Shown here: positions 27,322 to 37,062 of the stretch, piece by piece | Numbering within the stretch: the stretch's first letter is position 1 | How the letters are laid out: each line of letters begins with the position of its first letter | Source of the DNA: CAWAQA01 sp963784065 | GTDB taxonomy: Bacteria > Acidobacteriota > Vicinamibacteria > Vicinamibacterales > UBA2999 | DNA: 64,000 bases | Direction of reading: 5' to 3' | Assembly: GCA_963784065.1 (NCBI GenBank) | Contig: CAWAQA010000005.1 | Span: forward strand, 434,001 to 498,000 | Program-made: the position numbers and the translations under genes | Notes under the pieces: model-generated | What the model was told of the DNA's origin: nothing | Databases searched by the model: none | Seen by the model: the letters and a program-made list of their open reading frames with translations, nothing else

Positions 27322-27533
27322 GCGTGGCTTCCGGCCGGCTCCTGCGTCTCGTCGGTCGTCAGCTCACGCGCCGGGGCCGCGTCACGCCACAGGGTATCGG
27401 CGAAGATTCGGATCGAGCCGCCGGCCGTGCGGACGTATTCCACCTTGCCGGCCGAGATCCAGTTGTAGATCGTGCGGCGGCTTACACCGACCACTTCGCA
27501 CGCTTTCATGATGGACAGAGTCTGGCGGTCCAT
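27318..27533 (-). CDS. Excisionase-like / MerR-type HTH DNA-binding protein
   Basis: This 71-residue protein contains a helix-turn-helix of the HTH_17 (excisionase/AlpA-like) type: TLSIMKACEVVGVSRRTIYN then WISAGKVEYVRTAGGSIRIF. The WI-x-x-GK-[IV]-[ED] wing and the basic RIF strand are typical. The C-terminal tail is acidic. No integrase or phage genes adjoin, so a transcription role is more likely than excision. It is translationally coupled to the DHp-like gene and divergent from the NtrC-type activator. Confidence 0.72.
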   Translation of the reverse strand: MDRQTLSIMKACEVVGVSRRTIYNWISAGKVEYVRTAGGSIRIFADTLWRDAAPARELTTDETQEPAGSHA

Positions 27534-27701
27534 AGGTTCTCTCGTTCACATGCCCTCAGGGCGCAGAAATCAGCGCCTTGAGTGATCACAGTCCCCCGTG
27601 GGACTCGCTTACAAGAGGTGTATCGGCCATAAGCCCGCGGACGTTAGCAATGCAACGCCCTGGTTGTGTCAAAATGTTGGCGCCCCGAACATGAATCCGC
27701 G

Positions 27702-29075
<1,374 letters not shown>

Positions 29076-29150
29076 GGCCTGGCAGGCCTCAGGGGTCAGG
29101 GATAGGGGTCAGGGGGAGAGGGGGTACAGGGCTGTCTCAGTCATCAGGCA
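29076..29150. repeat. CCTGAGCCC-family repeat, after the NtrC-type gene
   Basis: It reads GGCCTCAGGGGTCAGGGAT followed by further GGGTCAGGG units. It is a G-rich variant of the family seen in the ATP synthase and par gaps. Confidence 0.5.
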
Positions 29151-29174
29151 GCGAGGCAGAAGGTCCAAGGCCGC

Positions 29175-29563
29175 TTAGCCTGACCAGTCCTGAACGCGTC
29201 GGGCGTTCGAAGGAGGGCACGAGCCCTTGATCATGCGACCAATCTCCTGCGCGTCCGCTATGAGTCCCTCGGCATGCTCTGGCGTGACAAGGCGGAGCAG
29301 GGCGCCGAGCTCGATCTGAGTTTCGAGCTCGCCGCCAGATGCGTGCGACATCCAGAGATGTTGGACGTACAATGGCGTAGAGTGCCGGCTGAATCCTTCG
29401 GCGATATTAGACGGCATTGAGACTGACGACTTGCGGAGCTCGAAGCCGAGCACCAGCTGATCGTCGCCTTCGACAGCCCTGTGCCAACTGATAGGCAACG
29501 CACGGCCAGGTCCATGGCCTTCTGCCACACCAGGAGATCGCGGAACGAGGTGAGTGTTGTCAT
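29175..29563 (-). CDS. Four-helix-bundle protein (23S rRNA intervening-sequence type), frameshifted
   Basis: The N-terminus (TSFRDLLVWQKAMDLAVR) and the core (LGFELRKSSVSMPSNIAEGF followed by SRHST, then GELETQIELGALLRLVTPEH) match the four-helix-bundle protein family, also called S23 or IVP. Its members were first seen in 23S rRNA intervening sequences but occur widely as stand-alone genes of unknown function, possibly regulating or diversifying adjacent RNA. The frame moves near 29505 and probably again near 29220; without the second shift the product ends at 29175, with it at 29137. It lies between two repeat-rich gaps. No rRNA gene is nearby. Confidence 0.65.
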
Positions 29564-29777
29564 GCCGACAGTAGGGCATAATCTACACCGTCGCTGACCG
29601 CGCCGAAAGTGCTTGACCGGCGATGTCAAGGAGCAGGAGCATGGCAGAACCTGCCACGCGCGACGGCATGACGCTTCGCAATTTCTGACGCCACGCCCTG
29701 GTGACTATAGTGACTGAGATGCCTCTCGCCCTGCCCTCTCGGGCCCTGTCCCCTTCAGGCCGTCTCAGGAGGCGCCT

Positions 29778-31244
29778 ATGCCGCCCCGCTACTCCTACTG
29801 GACCATCATCGCCGGCGGCCTCCCGACGGCGTTTCGTGCCGCCGAGCGCGAAGAGCTGATGCCGACGTTTCAGCGGCTGCGGGAAAAGCATCCCGATGCC
29901 GAGATGAAGTGGTTTGCCCGCGGCAAGCTGTGGGATTCCCCGGAGGCGGCGCGGCCGCCGCGCGGGGACTTTCGCGACCGCGACGCACGCGGACCGCGCG
30001 AGCGGCAAGGGAAACCTCCCGAGAGCGATCGCAGAGGCAGCCCGTCGGGTCCGCCTGAACGTGCTCCGCGCGGCGAGCATCGCGGCCGCGACTGGCGGCC
30101 GGGTGGCGAGCACCGCGATCCGCGCCAGCCGTTCAAGGATGCCAAGAAGGCGCGCAACCAGCGCTGGCGCGAGGAGAAGTTCGAGCGGAAACAGCGCTTC
30201 GGCGATCGCGATCGGCAGGACCGGCCCCCGCGCGAGAAACCGCACGGCGATCCGCTGAGGAAGGAAGCGGGACGAGGCTTCGTCCCTCGCGAAGGTGATC
30301 GGCCGCGAGGACCCAAAGGGCCTCCGCGTGATCGCCGCGACGGACCGCCCGCCGATCGCGGAGACAGATCGTCAGGTCCGCAAACCGACTGGCGGGCGCG
30401 CCCGCCGCGCGAGAAGCCGCACGGGGACAGGTTCGCGCGAAAGGGCGGCGGGTTCGGGCCGCCGAAGCAGCCGCACGGGGAGCGCGAAGGCGGATGGCGC
30501 GACCGCCCGCCGCGGCAGGGCAGTGAGCGCCGCCCGTTCACCGACGATCGTCGAGGCGGGCCGCCCGCCGATCAGCGACGCGGACCGTCAGGCGATCGCG
30601 GAGGCGGGCCTCCGCGCGATCAGCGCGGCGGACCGGGGAACGATCGCAGAGGCGGATTTTCAGGGCCGCCTGACAAAGGCTGGCAGGCGCGCCCGCCCCG
30701 GGAGAAGCCGCACGGAGACAAGTTCCGGCCGAAAAGCGACTGGAAGGAGCGGCCGCCGAGGAGAGACGACGATCGCAAGGGCGGCGGCTGGAAACCTGGA
30801 CCTTCAAGCGATCGAAACGCGGGGCCGTCAGGCAGCCGTGGAGGGAGACCTGACGCTCCCGCCGAACCGCGCGAGGAGCGAAGCCGGCCGGGGCCGCCGA
30901 AGGGAAACTGGAGAGACAACCTGCCCCGGGATGCATGGCGCGATGCGCCGCGCGAAAAGCCGCACGGCGACAAGCTCGGCGACGCCTCGGGCGCGCGCCC
31001 GTTCAGCGGGCGGGGAGGCTTCGAGCGCAAACGGACGAGCGAGCGTGAGCCGGGCCGGACCTCGCGAGATCAGGGGACCGAAGAGCCGAAGGCGCCACCG
31101 CGTCCGCGCGGGCCGAATCGCGAGCCCCGGCCCGACGAAAACCCGAAGCCCTCGCCCCCGCCGCGACCAAGCGAGCCGGCGATTCCGCCGCCCGGTCCGC
31201 CGGAACGCGGCCGGTTGAACAAGAACCGCAGGCCGAAACGGTGA
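29778..31244 (+). CDS. Arg/Gly/Pro-rich disordered protein with REKPHGD repeats
   Basis: The 488-residue product has a folded N-terminal segment (PPRYSYWTIIAGGLPTAF, REELMPTFQRLREKHPDAEM, KWFARGKLWDSPEAA, residues 1-58) and then about 430 residues of low-complexity, strongly basic sequence rich in Arg, Gly, Pro, Asp and Lys. Four exact REKPHGD motifs and one degenerate copy (KQPHGE) are spaced along it, mostly within PPREKPHGD(K/R)(F/L), with RGG and DRRGG tracts between. I recall similar N-terminal segments in short hypothetical proteins; no function is known. The composition suggests nucleic-acid, probably RNA, binding. The frame is open throughout, with an AGGAGG-like site before the ATG. 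Confidence 0.7.
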   Translation: MPPRYSYWTIIAGGLPTAFRAAEREELMPTFQRLREKHPDAEMKWFARGKLWDSPEAARPPRGDFRDRDARGPRERQGKPPESDRRGSPSGPPERAPRGEHRGRDWRPGGEHRDPRQPFKDAKKARNQRWREEKFERKQRFGDRDRQDRPPREKPHGDPLRKEAGRGFVPREGDRPRGPKGPPRDRRDGPPADRGDRSSGPQTDWRARPPREKPHGDRFARKGGGFGPPKQPHGEREGGWRDRPPRQGSERRPFTDDRRGGPPADQRRGPSGDRGGGPPRDQRGGPGNDRRGGFSGPPDKGWQARPPREKPHGDKFRPKSDWKERPPRRDDDRKGGGWKPGPSSDRNAGPSGSRGGRPDAPAEPREERSRPGPPKGNWRDNLPRDAWRDAPREKPHGDKLGDASGARPFSGRGGFERKRTSEREPGRTSRDQGTEEPKAPPRPRGPNREPRPDENPKPSPPPRPSEPAIPPPGPPERGRLNKNRRPKR

Positions 31245-31275
31245 GTCCAGCCGCCACCCCGGCTCTGAGGCCTGC

Positions 31276-31662
31276 GTGATTGCCCACCTTGTCCTGTTCC
31301 GCCCGCGCGGCGATCTCTCGGCCAGCGAACGCGAGTCGCTGGCCGACGCCTTCGGCGCCGCGCTGCGCGAGATTCCCTCTGTTCGCCGCGCACAAGTCGG
31401 CCGCCGCTTCACCCACGGCCGCGGCTACGAGCAGCTGATGCGGGTGAACTACGAATACGCCGCGGTGCTCGAATTCGACGACGCGGCGGGACTGCTGGCC
31501 TACCTCGAGCACCCTGCCCACCGGGATCTCGGCGAGCGGTTTTTCAGCGCGTTCGAGGAGGCGTTGATGTACGACTACGAGCTGCAGGAGGGCCACGACG
31601 GGGTCGCGGCGCTGCTCGACGCGCTGAGGTCGGCCGAACCAGGGTCCAGGAGTTCACACTAA
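31276..31662 (+). CDS. Dabb (stress-responsive A/B barrel) domain protein
   Basis: This 128-residue protein carries a single Dabb ferredoxin-like domain: IAHLVLFRPRGDLSASERE, FGAALREIPSVRRAQVGR, YAAVLEFDDAAGLLAYLEHP, HRDLGERFFSAFEEALMYDY. Dabb proteins are small dimers of diverse and mostly unknown role, induced by stress in plants and common in bacteria. The start is GTG 31276, 31 bp after the Arg/Gly-rich gene stop, so the two may be in one transcript. Confidence 0.75.
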   Translation: MIAHLVLFRPRGDLSASERESLADAFGAALREIPSVRRAQVGRRFTHGRGYEQLMRVNYEYAAVLEFDDAAGLLAYLEHPAHRDLGERFFSAFEEALMYDYELQEGHDGVAALLDALRSAEPGSRSSH

Positions 31663-31736
31663 ACCCCACGGTTTCCCTGTCGATTACTCCTCTGGCCGCG
31701 ATCCCGCGCTCATGCGGGCCGCCGCCGGAGGATGTC

Positions 31737-31916
31737 ATGTCGCTGCGAAGTGGTGGTGTTGGCCGGAGAGTGGCGTGGGTTCTTGCGCTGGCGCTGCTGC
31801 TCGTCATCCCGACCCGCGTCTTCGCGCAGGAACGCGCCCAGGCCCGGAATCAGGGCCCAGGAATCGGCCCAGGGCTCAGCAGGCCTCAGGGCCTAGCCCT
31901 GAGCCCTGAACCCTGA
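31737..31916 (+). pseudogene. Signal-peptide remnant running into a repeat
   Basis: A GGAGG site and ATG open a frame that encodes a convincing signal peptide (VAWVLALALLLVIPTRVFAQ, then ERAQ). Directly after the cleavage site the frame runs into the CCTGAGCCC repeat and stops at 59 residues. The mature protein is absent. This looks like the 5' end of an exported protein gene cut by repeat expansion or deletion. It could also be a short genuine peptide, which seems less likely. Confidence 0.45.
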
Positions 31917-31968
31917 TTCCGACCCTGGGCTGATCCCTGAGCCCTGATGCCCTGATCCTCCCTGAGAT
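31838..31968. repeat. CCTGAGCCC-family imperfect palindrome, before gmhA
   Basis: The left arm (AATCAGGGCCCAGG, GGGCTCAGCAGG) and the right arm (CCTGAGCCCTGAACCCTGAT) are inverted, followed by more TGATCCCTGAGCCCTGAT units. It lies 3' of gmhA and within the signal-peptide remnant. Confidence 0.7.
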
Positions 31969-31969
31969 C

Positions 31970-32545
31970 CTACGCCCGCCGCACCATCCTGTCCTCGAGC
32001 GCGGCGCAGATGGCGTGATACGTCACGAGATGGACTTCCTGGATGCGCGCGGTATCCGTCAACGGGACCGCCAGCAACACGTCTGAGAACGCGGCGATCG
32101 CCCCGCCGCTCTCCCCGGTCAGGCCGATGGTGCGCAGGCCCAGCTCGCGGGCGCGGCGCATGGCGCTGACCACATTCGCCGACGTGCCGCTCGTCGAGAT
32201 TGCCCACGCCACGTCCCCGGAGACCCCCAAGGCCTCGACCTGCCTCGCAAACACGTCCTCGAACGAGTGGTCGTTGCTCCAGGCGGTCAGTACCGCCTGG
32301 TTGGTCGTCAACGCGATTGCCGGCAGTGCCCGCCGCTCCGTCGCAAAGCGGCCGACGAGCTCCGCGGTCAGGTGCTGAGCGTCGGCCGACGATCCGCCGT
32401 TGCCGAACACCAGCAGCTTGTGCCCCGTTCGAAACGCGTCGTCGAGCATGTCGACGGCGCGTGCGATGCCGTTGACGTATGCGCTGTCCGCGACGCGGCT
32501 CATGTTCGCCGCGACGTCCAGGAACAACGCGCGCGGGTCCCTCAC
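31970..32545 (-). CDS. gmhA: Phosphoheptose isomerase (sedoheptulose 7-phosphate isomerase)
   Basis: This SIS-domain enzyme turns sedoheptulose 7-phosphate into D-glycero-D-manno-heptose 7-phosphate, the first step of ADP-heptose synthesis. Motifs include LLVFGNGGSSADAQHLTAEL for phosphate binding with the catalytic Glu, SNDHSFEDVFARQVEALG, ISTSGTSANVV, IGLTGESGG and the catalytic His in EVHLVTYHAIC. The length is 191 residues, as usual. GTG 32545 is preferred since it overlaps the TGA of the upstream kinase gene (GTGA), implying translational coupling. The heptose-phosphate adenylyltransferase gene lies 12 kb away in the window. Confidence 0.85.
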   Translation of the reverse strand: MRDPRALFLDVAANMSRVADSAYVNGIARAVDMLDDAFRTGHKLLVFGNGGSSADAQHLTAELVGRFATERRALPAIALTTNQAVLTAWSNDHSFEDVFARQVEALGVSGDVAWAISTSGTSANVVSAMRRARELGLRTIGLTGESGGAIAAFSDVLLAVPLTDTARIQEVHLVTYHAICAALEDRMVRRA

Positions 32546-34401
32546 GACCGAACCCGCCTGGCGGCCTCCACCGGGCTCACGGCCGCGCGTCCCTCTTCCT
32601 GCGTCAGCCCGGGAGCGTGGGTCCGCAGCCACGAGGCCTCCGACGAGTCGGCCAGCGGCAACCACGCGCAGAACCGGGCCCCGAAGCCGGGTGTGCTGTC
32701 CACCCGCAGGCCGCCGCGGTGGCCGCGGACGATGCCCTGCACCGCGGCGAGGCCAAGGCCATGTCCCGAATGCTTGGTCGTGAAGAACGGCTGGAAGATG
32801 CGCTGCATCGTCTCTTTGTCCATGCCGTGACCATTGTCGCGCACTTCGAAGTACGCGAACGTGCCCGGCACCGCGTCGGGCGCCGCATCCATTTCGGCGA
32901 GCTGGCGCGCCGACAGGCGCTCGATGCCGATGCGGATCCGGACGAGGCCAACGCCCTCGTCCACCGCTTCAGCCGCGTTGATGATGAGGTTCATCGCCAA
33001 CTGGCGGATTTGCGTCACGTCCGCGTCGATGAACGCCGGGGTCCCCTCGTAGTGCAGCGTGCAGTGACGGGCCGCGGACGCCCGCAACAGGTCGAGGAGG
33101 TCGCGCACGAGGTCGTCGAGATCGAGGCGCGACATCGAGCCGTGACGCTCGCCGGCGTAGGCCAGCATCTTGTCCACGAGATCCGCAGCGCGCTGCGCGC
33201 CCAGGAGGATCGCGCCGACGTTGTTGCCCATCTCGCTCGATGGCGCCAGCTTCAGCGACAGCAGATCCGCGTTGCCGACAATGCCGGCGAGAAGGTTGTT
33301 GAAATCGTGTGCGAGCCCTCCGGCAAGCACGCTCAGGCTTTCGCGCTGCTGCTGTTCCTGGACGCGGGCCGCGAGCGCGTCCCGTTCGGCCGCCGCGCGG
33401 CGCTGCTCGGTGATGTCGCGCAGCAGCATGACCCACGCCTTCAGCTCGCGCGCTTGCGTGGACACGGGCATCAGGCGCACGTCGTAGTGCACCGACCGCT
33501 CCTCGTCACTCACCGTGAGCGTAGACGATGTCAGCGCCCCGAGCTCGACGGCGTGCGGCTGCAGGAAGGGAAGCACCTGTTCCACCGGCTGGCCGGCCCA
33601 ATCCCTGACGACAGGCGCCAGCTCCCTTGCGGCAGCGTTCATGTCGAGGACGCGGCGGGAAGTATCGAGCACGATCACGGCGTCGCGCAAGCTGTCCACC
33701 ACCATGTCGCGGGCCACCGGCACCAGTTCGAACAGGTGATGGCGGAACAGCGCCCACGTGAAGAGGAGGCTCGAGGACACGAAGGCCAGCGGGGTCGGAT
33801 CGAGACCCGGGATCGAGTTGCCGGTCACGTACACCAGATTGCCGGTGAGTGGCAGCAGCGCCGCCGCCATGAGCACGTGAAACTGCGCGCGGAACGGCGG
33901 TGGCGAGCGGCGGAGTGCGCGCGCCACGAGCACCGTGCCGGTGAGGACCGCAACGTAGTTGAAGCTCGCCGCTATCCAGAACCACCAGCCGTGCGCGTAG
34001 GTTGCGATACCGCCGGCGTCGAGCGATACCGACGGCCAGACCGCCCGGTGCCATTCGTTGGTCGCCGCCATCAGCACGGTCAGGAGGGGAATGGTCCACA
34101 GCGCGACCAGACGCCGCCTGCGCGTGAACCACGGCGTGTCCGCGTAGCTGGTGCTGAAGAGCAGCCACAACGGGCCGACGCTCGCGATGCCCACGTACTG
34201 GATCTTGGCCCACAGCACCTTCGCGACCGCCGCCCCCGCCAGCGCGTGGAAGGCGCCCGAGACACACCACCACGCAATCGCGGCGACGAGCCACAGGAAG
34301 GGCCCGGCCGCACGTGCGTGTGGCCGGCGCTGCACGAGCATCGCCACCCAGACCGCGAGCGCGGCGCTCACGAAGAGCGCAAAGGGTATGAGGTTTGTCA
34401 C
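32542..34401 (-). CDS. 7TM-type membrane histidine kinase with PAS domain
   Basis: This intact 619-residue kinase has seven or eight N-terminal helices of the 7TM histidine-kinase sensor type (residues about 1-230, with NEWHRAVWPSVSL as the loop typical of that domain), a PAS domain (about 235-345, AVIVLDTSRRVLDMNAAARE), a short coiled coil, then the H-box GGLAHDFNNLLAGIVGNADL and an ATPase domain with LAMNLIINAAEAVDEG, VRDNGHGMD, FQPFFTTK and GHGLGLAAV. The HDFNN form places it with the HisKA_7TM/NtrB-like group. There is no receiver. It is coupled to gmhA by a 4-base overlap, an unusual partnership. Confidence 0.88.
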   Translation of the reverse strand: MTNLIPFALFVSAALAVWVAMLVQRRPHARAAGPFLWLVAAIAWWCVSGAFHALAGAAVAKVLWAKIQYVGIASVGPLWLLFSTSYADTPWFTRRRRLVALWTIPLLTVLMAATNEWHRAVWPSVSLDAGGIATYAHGWWFWIAASFNYVAVLTGTVLVARALRRSPPPFRAQFHVLMAAALLPLTGNLVYVTGNSIPGLDPTPLAFVSSSLLFTWALFRHHLFELVPVARDMVVDSLRDAVIVLDTSRRVLDMNAAARELAPVVRDWAGQPVEQVLPFLQPHAVELGALTSSTLTVSDEERSVHYDVRLMPVSTQARELKAWVMLLRDITEQRRAAAERDALAARVQEQQQRESLSVLAGGLAHDFNNLLAGIVGNADLLSLKLAPSSEMGNNVGAILLGAQRAADLVDKMLAYAGERHGSMSRLDLDDLVRDLLDLLRASAARHCTLHYEGTPAFIDADVTQIRQLAMNLIINAAEAVDEGVGLVRIRIGIERLSARQLAEMDAAPDAVPGTFAYFEVRDNGHGMDKETMQRIFQPFFTTKHSGHGLGLAAVQGIVRGHRGGLRVDSTPGFGARFCAWLPLADSSEASWLRTHAPGLTQEEGRAAVSPVEAARRVRS

Positions 34402-34559
34402 TGAAATCGAGGGCCGCGAAGACGGCCTACGAGCCTGTCTTCTTATTCGGCACGAGGGGGGGGTGGCTTCAGCGCGACAAACAGGCCGGTGACGAAGACG
34501 GCTCGATGGATCGTGGTGTGGAGCGCCGTGATGAAACAGAGGATGGCAGGTTCCTGGTC

Positions 34560-35291
34560 TCAGAGACCGATCGCGGCGCGAAGACGCCCAACGAGTCCTT
34601 CCGGCTTGTCGGTGCGCGGGGCGAAACGCTCGAAGCGCTCGATGGCTTCCGCCACCGAAAATACGGTGTCGATGTCCACTCGAGCGAGCTCAGTCGGGGC
34701 GGAGGCGGGGGTGTCCCGCCACAGGAGGAAAGGGCGCGCGCTGGAATAGGTGGCGACGTCGAGGCAGTTGTCCGGGTGGTCGTCGAGCATTGCATCCAGT
34801 GCCAGCGCGTCGGCCACCTTGCCGCGCGAGCCATGGATGACATAGACGGACGGCAGCGCAAACCCGTGCGCAACCAGCCAGCGTTGCGACTGGACCTGGG
34901 CGGAGGCGCCCGCGGTTTGCGATCGCCGCGTGAGGAAGATCACTTCCCAGTTGCGCGCCGACGCCACCGCCGCCAGGCGGGCGACGGCGCCGGGCTCGAC
35001 TTCCTCCAGGGTCGTCCAGAAATTTTCGATCGCAAGTGCATGCTTCCACAACTTGCGCAGCTGCCGCGCGGTGAGCCGTGTCTTGTCCTGCGTGCCGTTG
35101 GCACTCGGAGGGGCGGGTGGCAGCCCGCCCGATTCGCCGACCGCGTCGTCATCGGCCGGCGATTCGCCGGCAGATACCTAAACGCCGCGCAGGCCGACGC
35201 CTGGGCCGAACAACCGCTCCGCCTCGCGTTGGAGCGCCGCCTCCATGTCGGCGAGCGTGCCGTCGAGATCGCAGGCGATACGGAGTGCCAT
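34560..35291 (-). pseudogene. HAD-superfamily phosphatase-like gene with an in-frame amber codon
   Basis: The N-terminus MALRIACDLDGTLADMEAA carries the DxD nucleophile motif of HAD enzymes. At codon 38 an in-frame TAG (35178-35180) stops translation, but the same frame continues with RQLRKLWKHALAIENFWTTL, VIFLTRRSQTAGASAQVQSQ, LPSVYVIHGSRGKVADALAL and LDDHPDNCLDVAT, the rest of a HAD-like domain. The whole would be 243 residues. The TAG may be a base-call error, a real nonsense change or a read-through site. The region right after it (ESPADDDAVGESGGLPPAPP) is a weakly conserved linker. The substrate is unknown. Confidence 0.6.
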
Positions 35292-35580
35292 TACTCGTGT
35301 CCCGCGACCGCTGCCTCGGGTGCCGCCTGGTTTCGTCCGGTCCTCGACCCGGCCGGCGCCGGCCATGGGAAAGCGCATGTCGGGAATCTCATGATCGCTC
35401 CAGCTCCTCAGATCAACAGGGACGCTGCAGCAAGCCGCCGTGATACGCCCGACCGAGCGCGGCGGACCGTGGCGAACGCCATCAGCGCTTAGGCAACCAG
35501 CGCGCCCGCAATCGCTGATCGAGACATCGTCCAGACCAGCGACACCATCATCGCTATCAAGTGCTGTCGCGCTGACGAGT

Positions 35581-36738
35581 TTAGGCGCAGCCCTGGCCGA
35601 TCCCAGCCACAGGAGTGTCAGCGAGATACATCTGAGTCTGTTTGGATACCAAAGCCGGATTCCTTGCCTTCCTGCCGCTCCAACGGTCCCTATGGCGTGA
35701 GGCGGTCGAATCGCGCCCGGGACGGCGCCGGTCTACGGCGAGCTGGCGCACCTTCCGATAGAGGTTCGTCCTCTGAATCCCGAGCGCCTTGGCGGCATCT
35801 GCCATGCGGCCCTGATACTGCTCGAGCACGGAGGCGACGTATTCGCGCTCAAACCGTTCGCGCGCCTGCTTCAGCGGCCCATCGGCGATGACCGCGGCAG
35901 GTGCGCCGTCGAGACGAACGTGGGCCAACACGTCCGATAGGCGGATCAGACGGCCGGGCGCTCGAAGCGCCATCGCGCGGAGCAGGTCGCGCAACTCTGG
36001 GAGATTCCCGCGCCACGGCAAGGCAGCGAGGAGTGCCGTGGCCTGTGTCGACGCGGTTTTGCGCGTCAGCCCAAGCGTGGTGCAGATGTCGGTGAGGGTG
36101 TAGCGCACGAGGGCCGGGATGTCCTCGCGGCGCTCCCGCAGCCCGGGGACGTCAATCGTCGTCTGGGCCAGGCGCTTGTGAAGCTCCGGAAGGATCCGAT
36201 CGTCACCAGCCGCTGGTTCGATCGCCGCCATCGGCCGCACATCGACGACGGCGACCGCAGTCGCGCCGTCCTTGGTCTCCACCCAGACCTCGCCGTCGCG
36301 AAGGATGGCGCCGAGACGCCTTTGCAGGCGGCCCGGTATTTCTGTTATATGCCTTAAAAACAGTGTGCCGCCGAGCGCCTGATGAATGGCTGAGTCTGTT
36401 GTGATGCAGTCCAGTCCGGCTTGACCCGAAGCGGGCGGCATAAGCGGCGTCCCAAAGAGCTGCCGCTCCAAGCCCTGCCCCATCGAACAATCCAAGACGA
36501 CGAAGGGCGGGCCGTCCGAGGCGCCGAGCATCGCTTCTCTCAGTAGGCGTTCGACCGAACCATTAAAGCCGCCGTGAGTTGCATTATGAACAGCCCTTGC
36601 GAGCTCTTCGCGGCCGGTGCCCGATTCCCCGCGGAAGAGGACCCCGCCACGGCTCTCGATCGCCTGCTGGAGTCCTTTCAGCGTTTCTTTCATCGCAGCC
36701 GAACGCGTGAGACCTGGGAGTGATTCAACGATGGCCAT
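35581..36738 (-). CDS. Degenerate NtrC-like regulator without GAFTGA
   Basis: The 385-residue protein has an AAA+ domain related to sigma-54 activators, with Walker A FRGESGTGREELARAVHNAT and the region RLQRRLGAILRDGEVWVE, then LPWRGNLPELRDLLRAMAL, and a Fis-type HTH (AAKALGIQRTNLYRKVRQL). The GAFTGA loop is missing, and the Walker B position reads GGTLFLRHITEIP, where DE is replaced by RH. It has no receiver. It should bind DNA but probably cannot remodel sigma-54 polymerase; a role as repressor or co-regulator is an inference. The C-terminal 45 residues after the HTH are basic and unlike the family. ATG 36738 is chosen over upstream starts because the conserved part begins there. Confidence 0.7.
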   Translation of the reverse strand: MAIVESLPGLTRSAAMKETLKGLQQAIESRGGVLFRGESGTGREELARAVHNATHGGFNGSVERLLREAMLGASDGPPFVVLDCSMGQGLERQLFGTPLMPPASGQAGLDCITTDSAIHQALGGTLFLRHITEIPGRLQRRLGAILRDGEVWVETKDGATAVAVVDVRPMAAIEPAAGDDRILPELHKRLAQTTIDVPGLRERREDIPALVRYTLTDICTTLGLTRKTASTQATALLAALPWRGNLPELRDLLRAMALRAPGRLIRLSDVLAHVRLDGAPAAVIADGPLKQARERFEREYVASVLEQYQGRMADAAKALGIQRTNLYRKVRQLAVDRRRPGRDSTASRHRDRWSGRKARNPALVSKQTQMYLADTPVAGIGQGCA

Positions 36739-37062
36739 TGTTTTGGGTCGTTCACCTGTGTTGACGTGAACGTGCCGTCCTTTACCGGATCCAGTTTCCG
36801 CGCGGCGGGGACGGTTCCGTCCTTTCAAACGCGAGTTGGGTAGAGCTTCGCCCCGTGACTTACAGAGCCTTCTTTGGGAAAGGGCTCTCGCCAAGCGACA
36901 CGTATCCGGAAGAGAACGTTGCCCCTGTGAGGGTTATACCTGAGCTGGATGATCCTATCGCACCGGATGACTGTGTCAACCGAAATACTGTTGAGTCGGC
37001 CCAGATACCAATTTGTCGTGTCGTTGTGTGGTTTTCAGGGAAACCACGGGCAGGCGCTGACG
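36739..37062. other. Intergenic region, no gene seen
   Basis: It separates the regulator from dusB. A short inverted pair (GTTCAC and GTGAAC, around 36750-36768) lies just upstream of the regulator start and could be an operator. The composition is lower in GC than its surroundings. Confidence 0.35.

Noticed and set aside
27318..27533. Phage or integrative element marked by the excisionase-like protein
   Set aside because: No integrase, attachment-site duplication or phage gene is present; HTH_17 proteins are often plain regulators.
29175..29563. An rRNA intervening sequence, because of the four-helix-bundle (S23) gene
   Set aside because: No 23S rRNA sequence surrounds the gene; stand-alone copies of this family are common.
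29583..30541. Minus-strand open frames opposite the Arg/Gly-rich gene
   Set aside because: Their Ala/Arg/Ser-rich composition follows from the complement of RGG-type codons; the plus frame has a ribosome site, a folded N-terminus and ordered repeats.
30200..31000. Regularly spaced short repeats that might suggest a CRISPR array
   Set aside because: The repeated units are coding (REKPHGD), vary at the nucleotide level, are unevenly spaced, and no cas gene is near.
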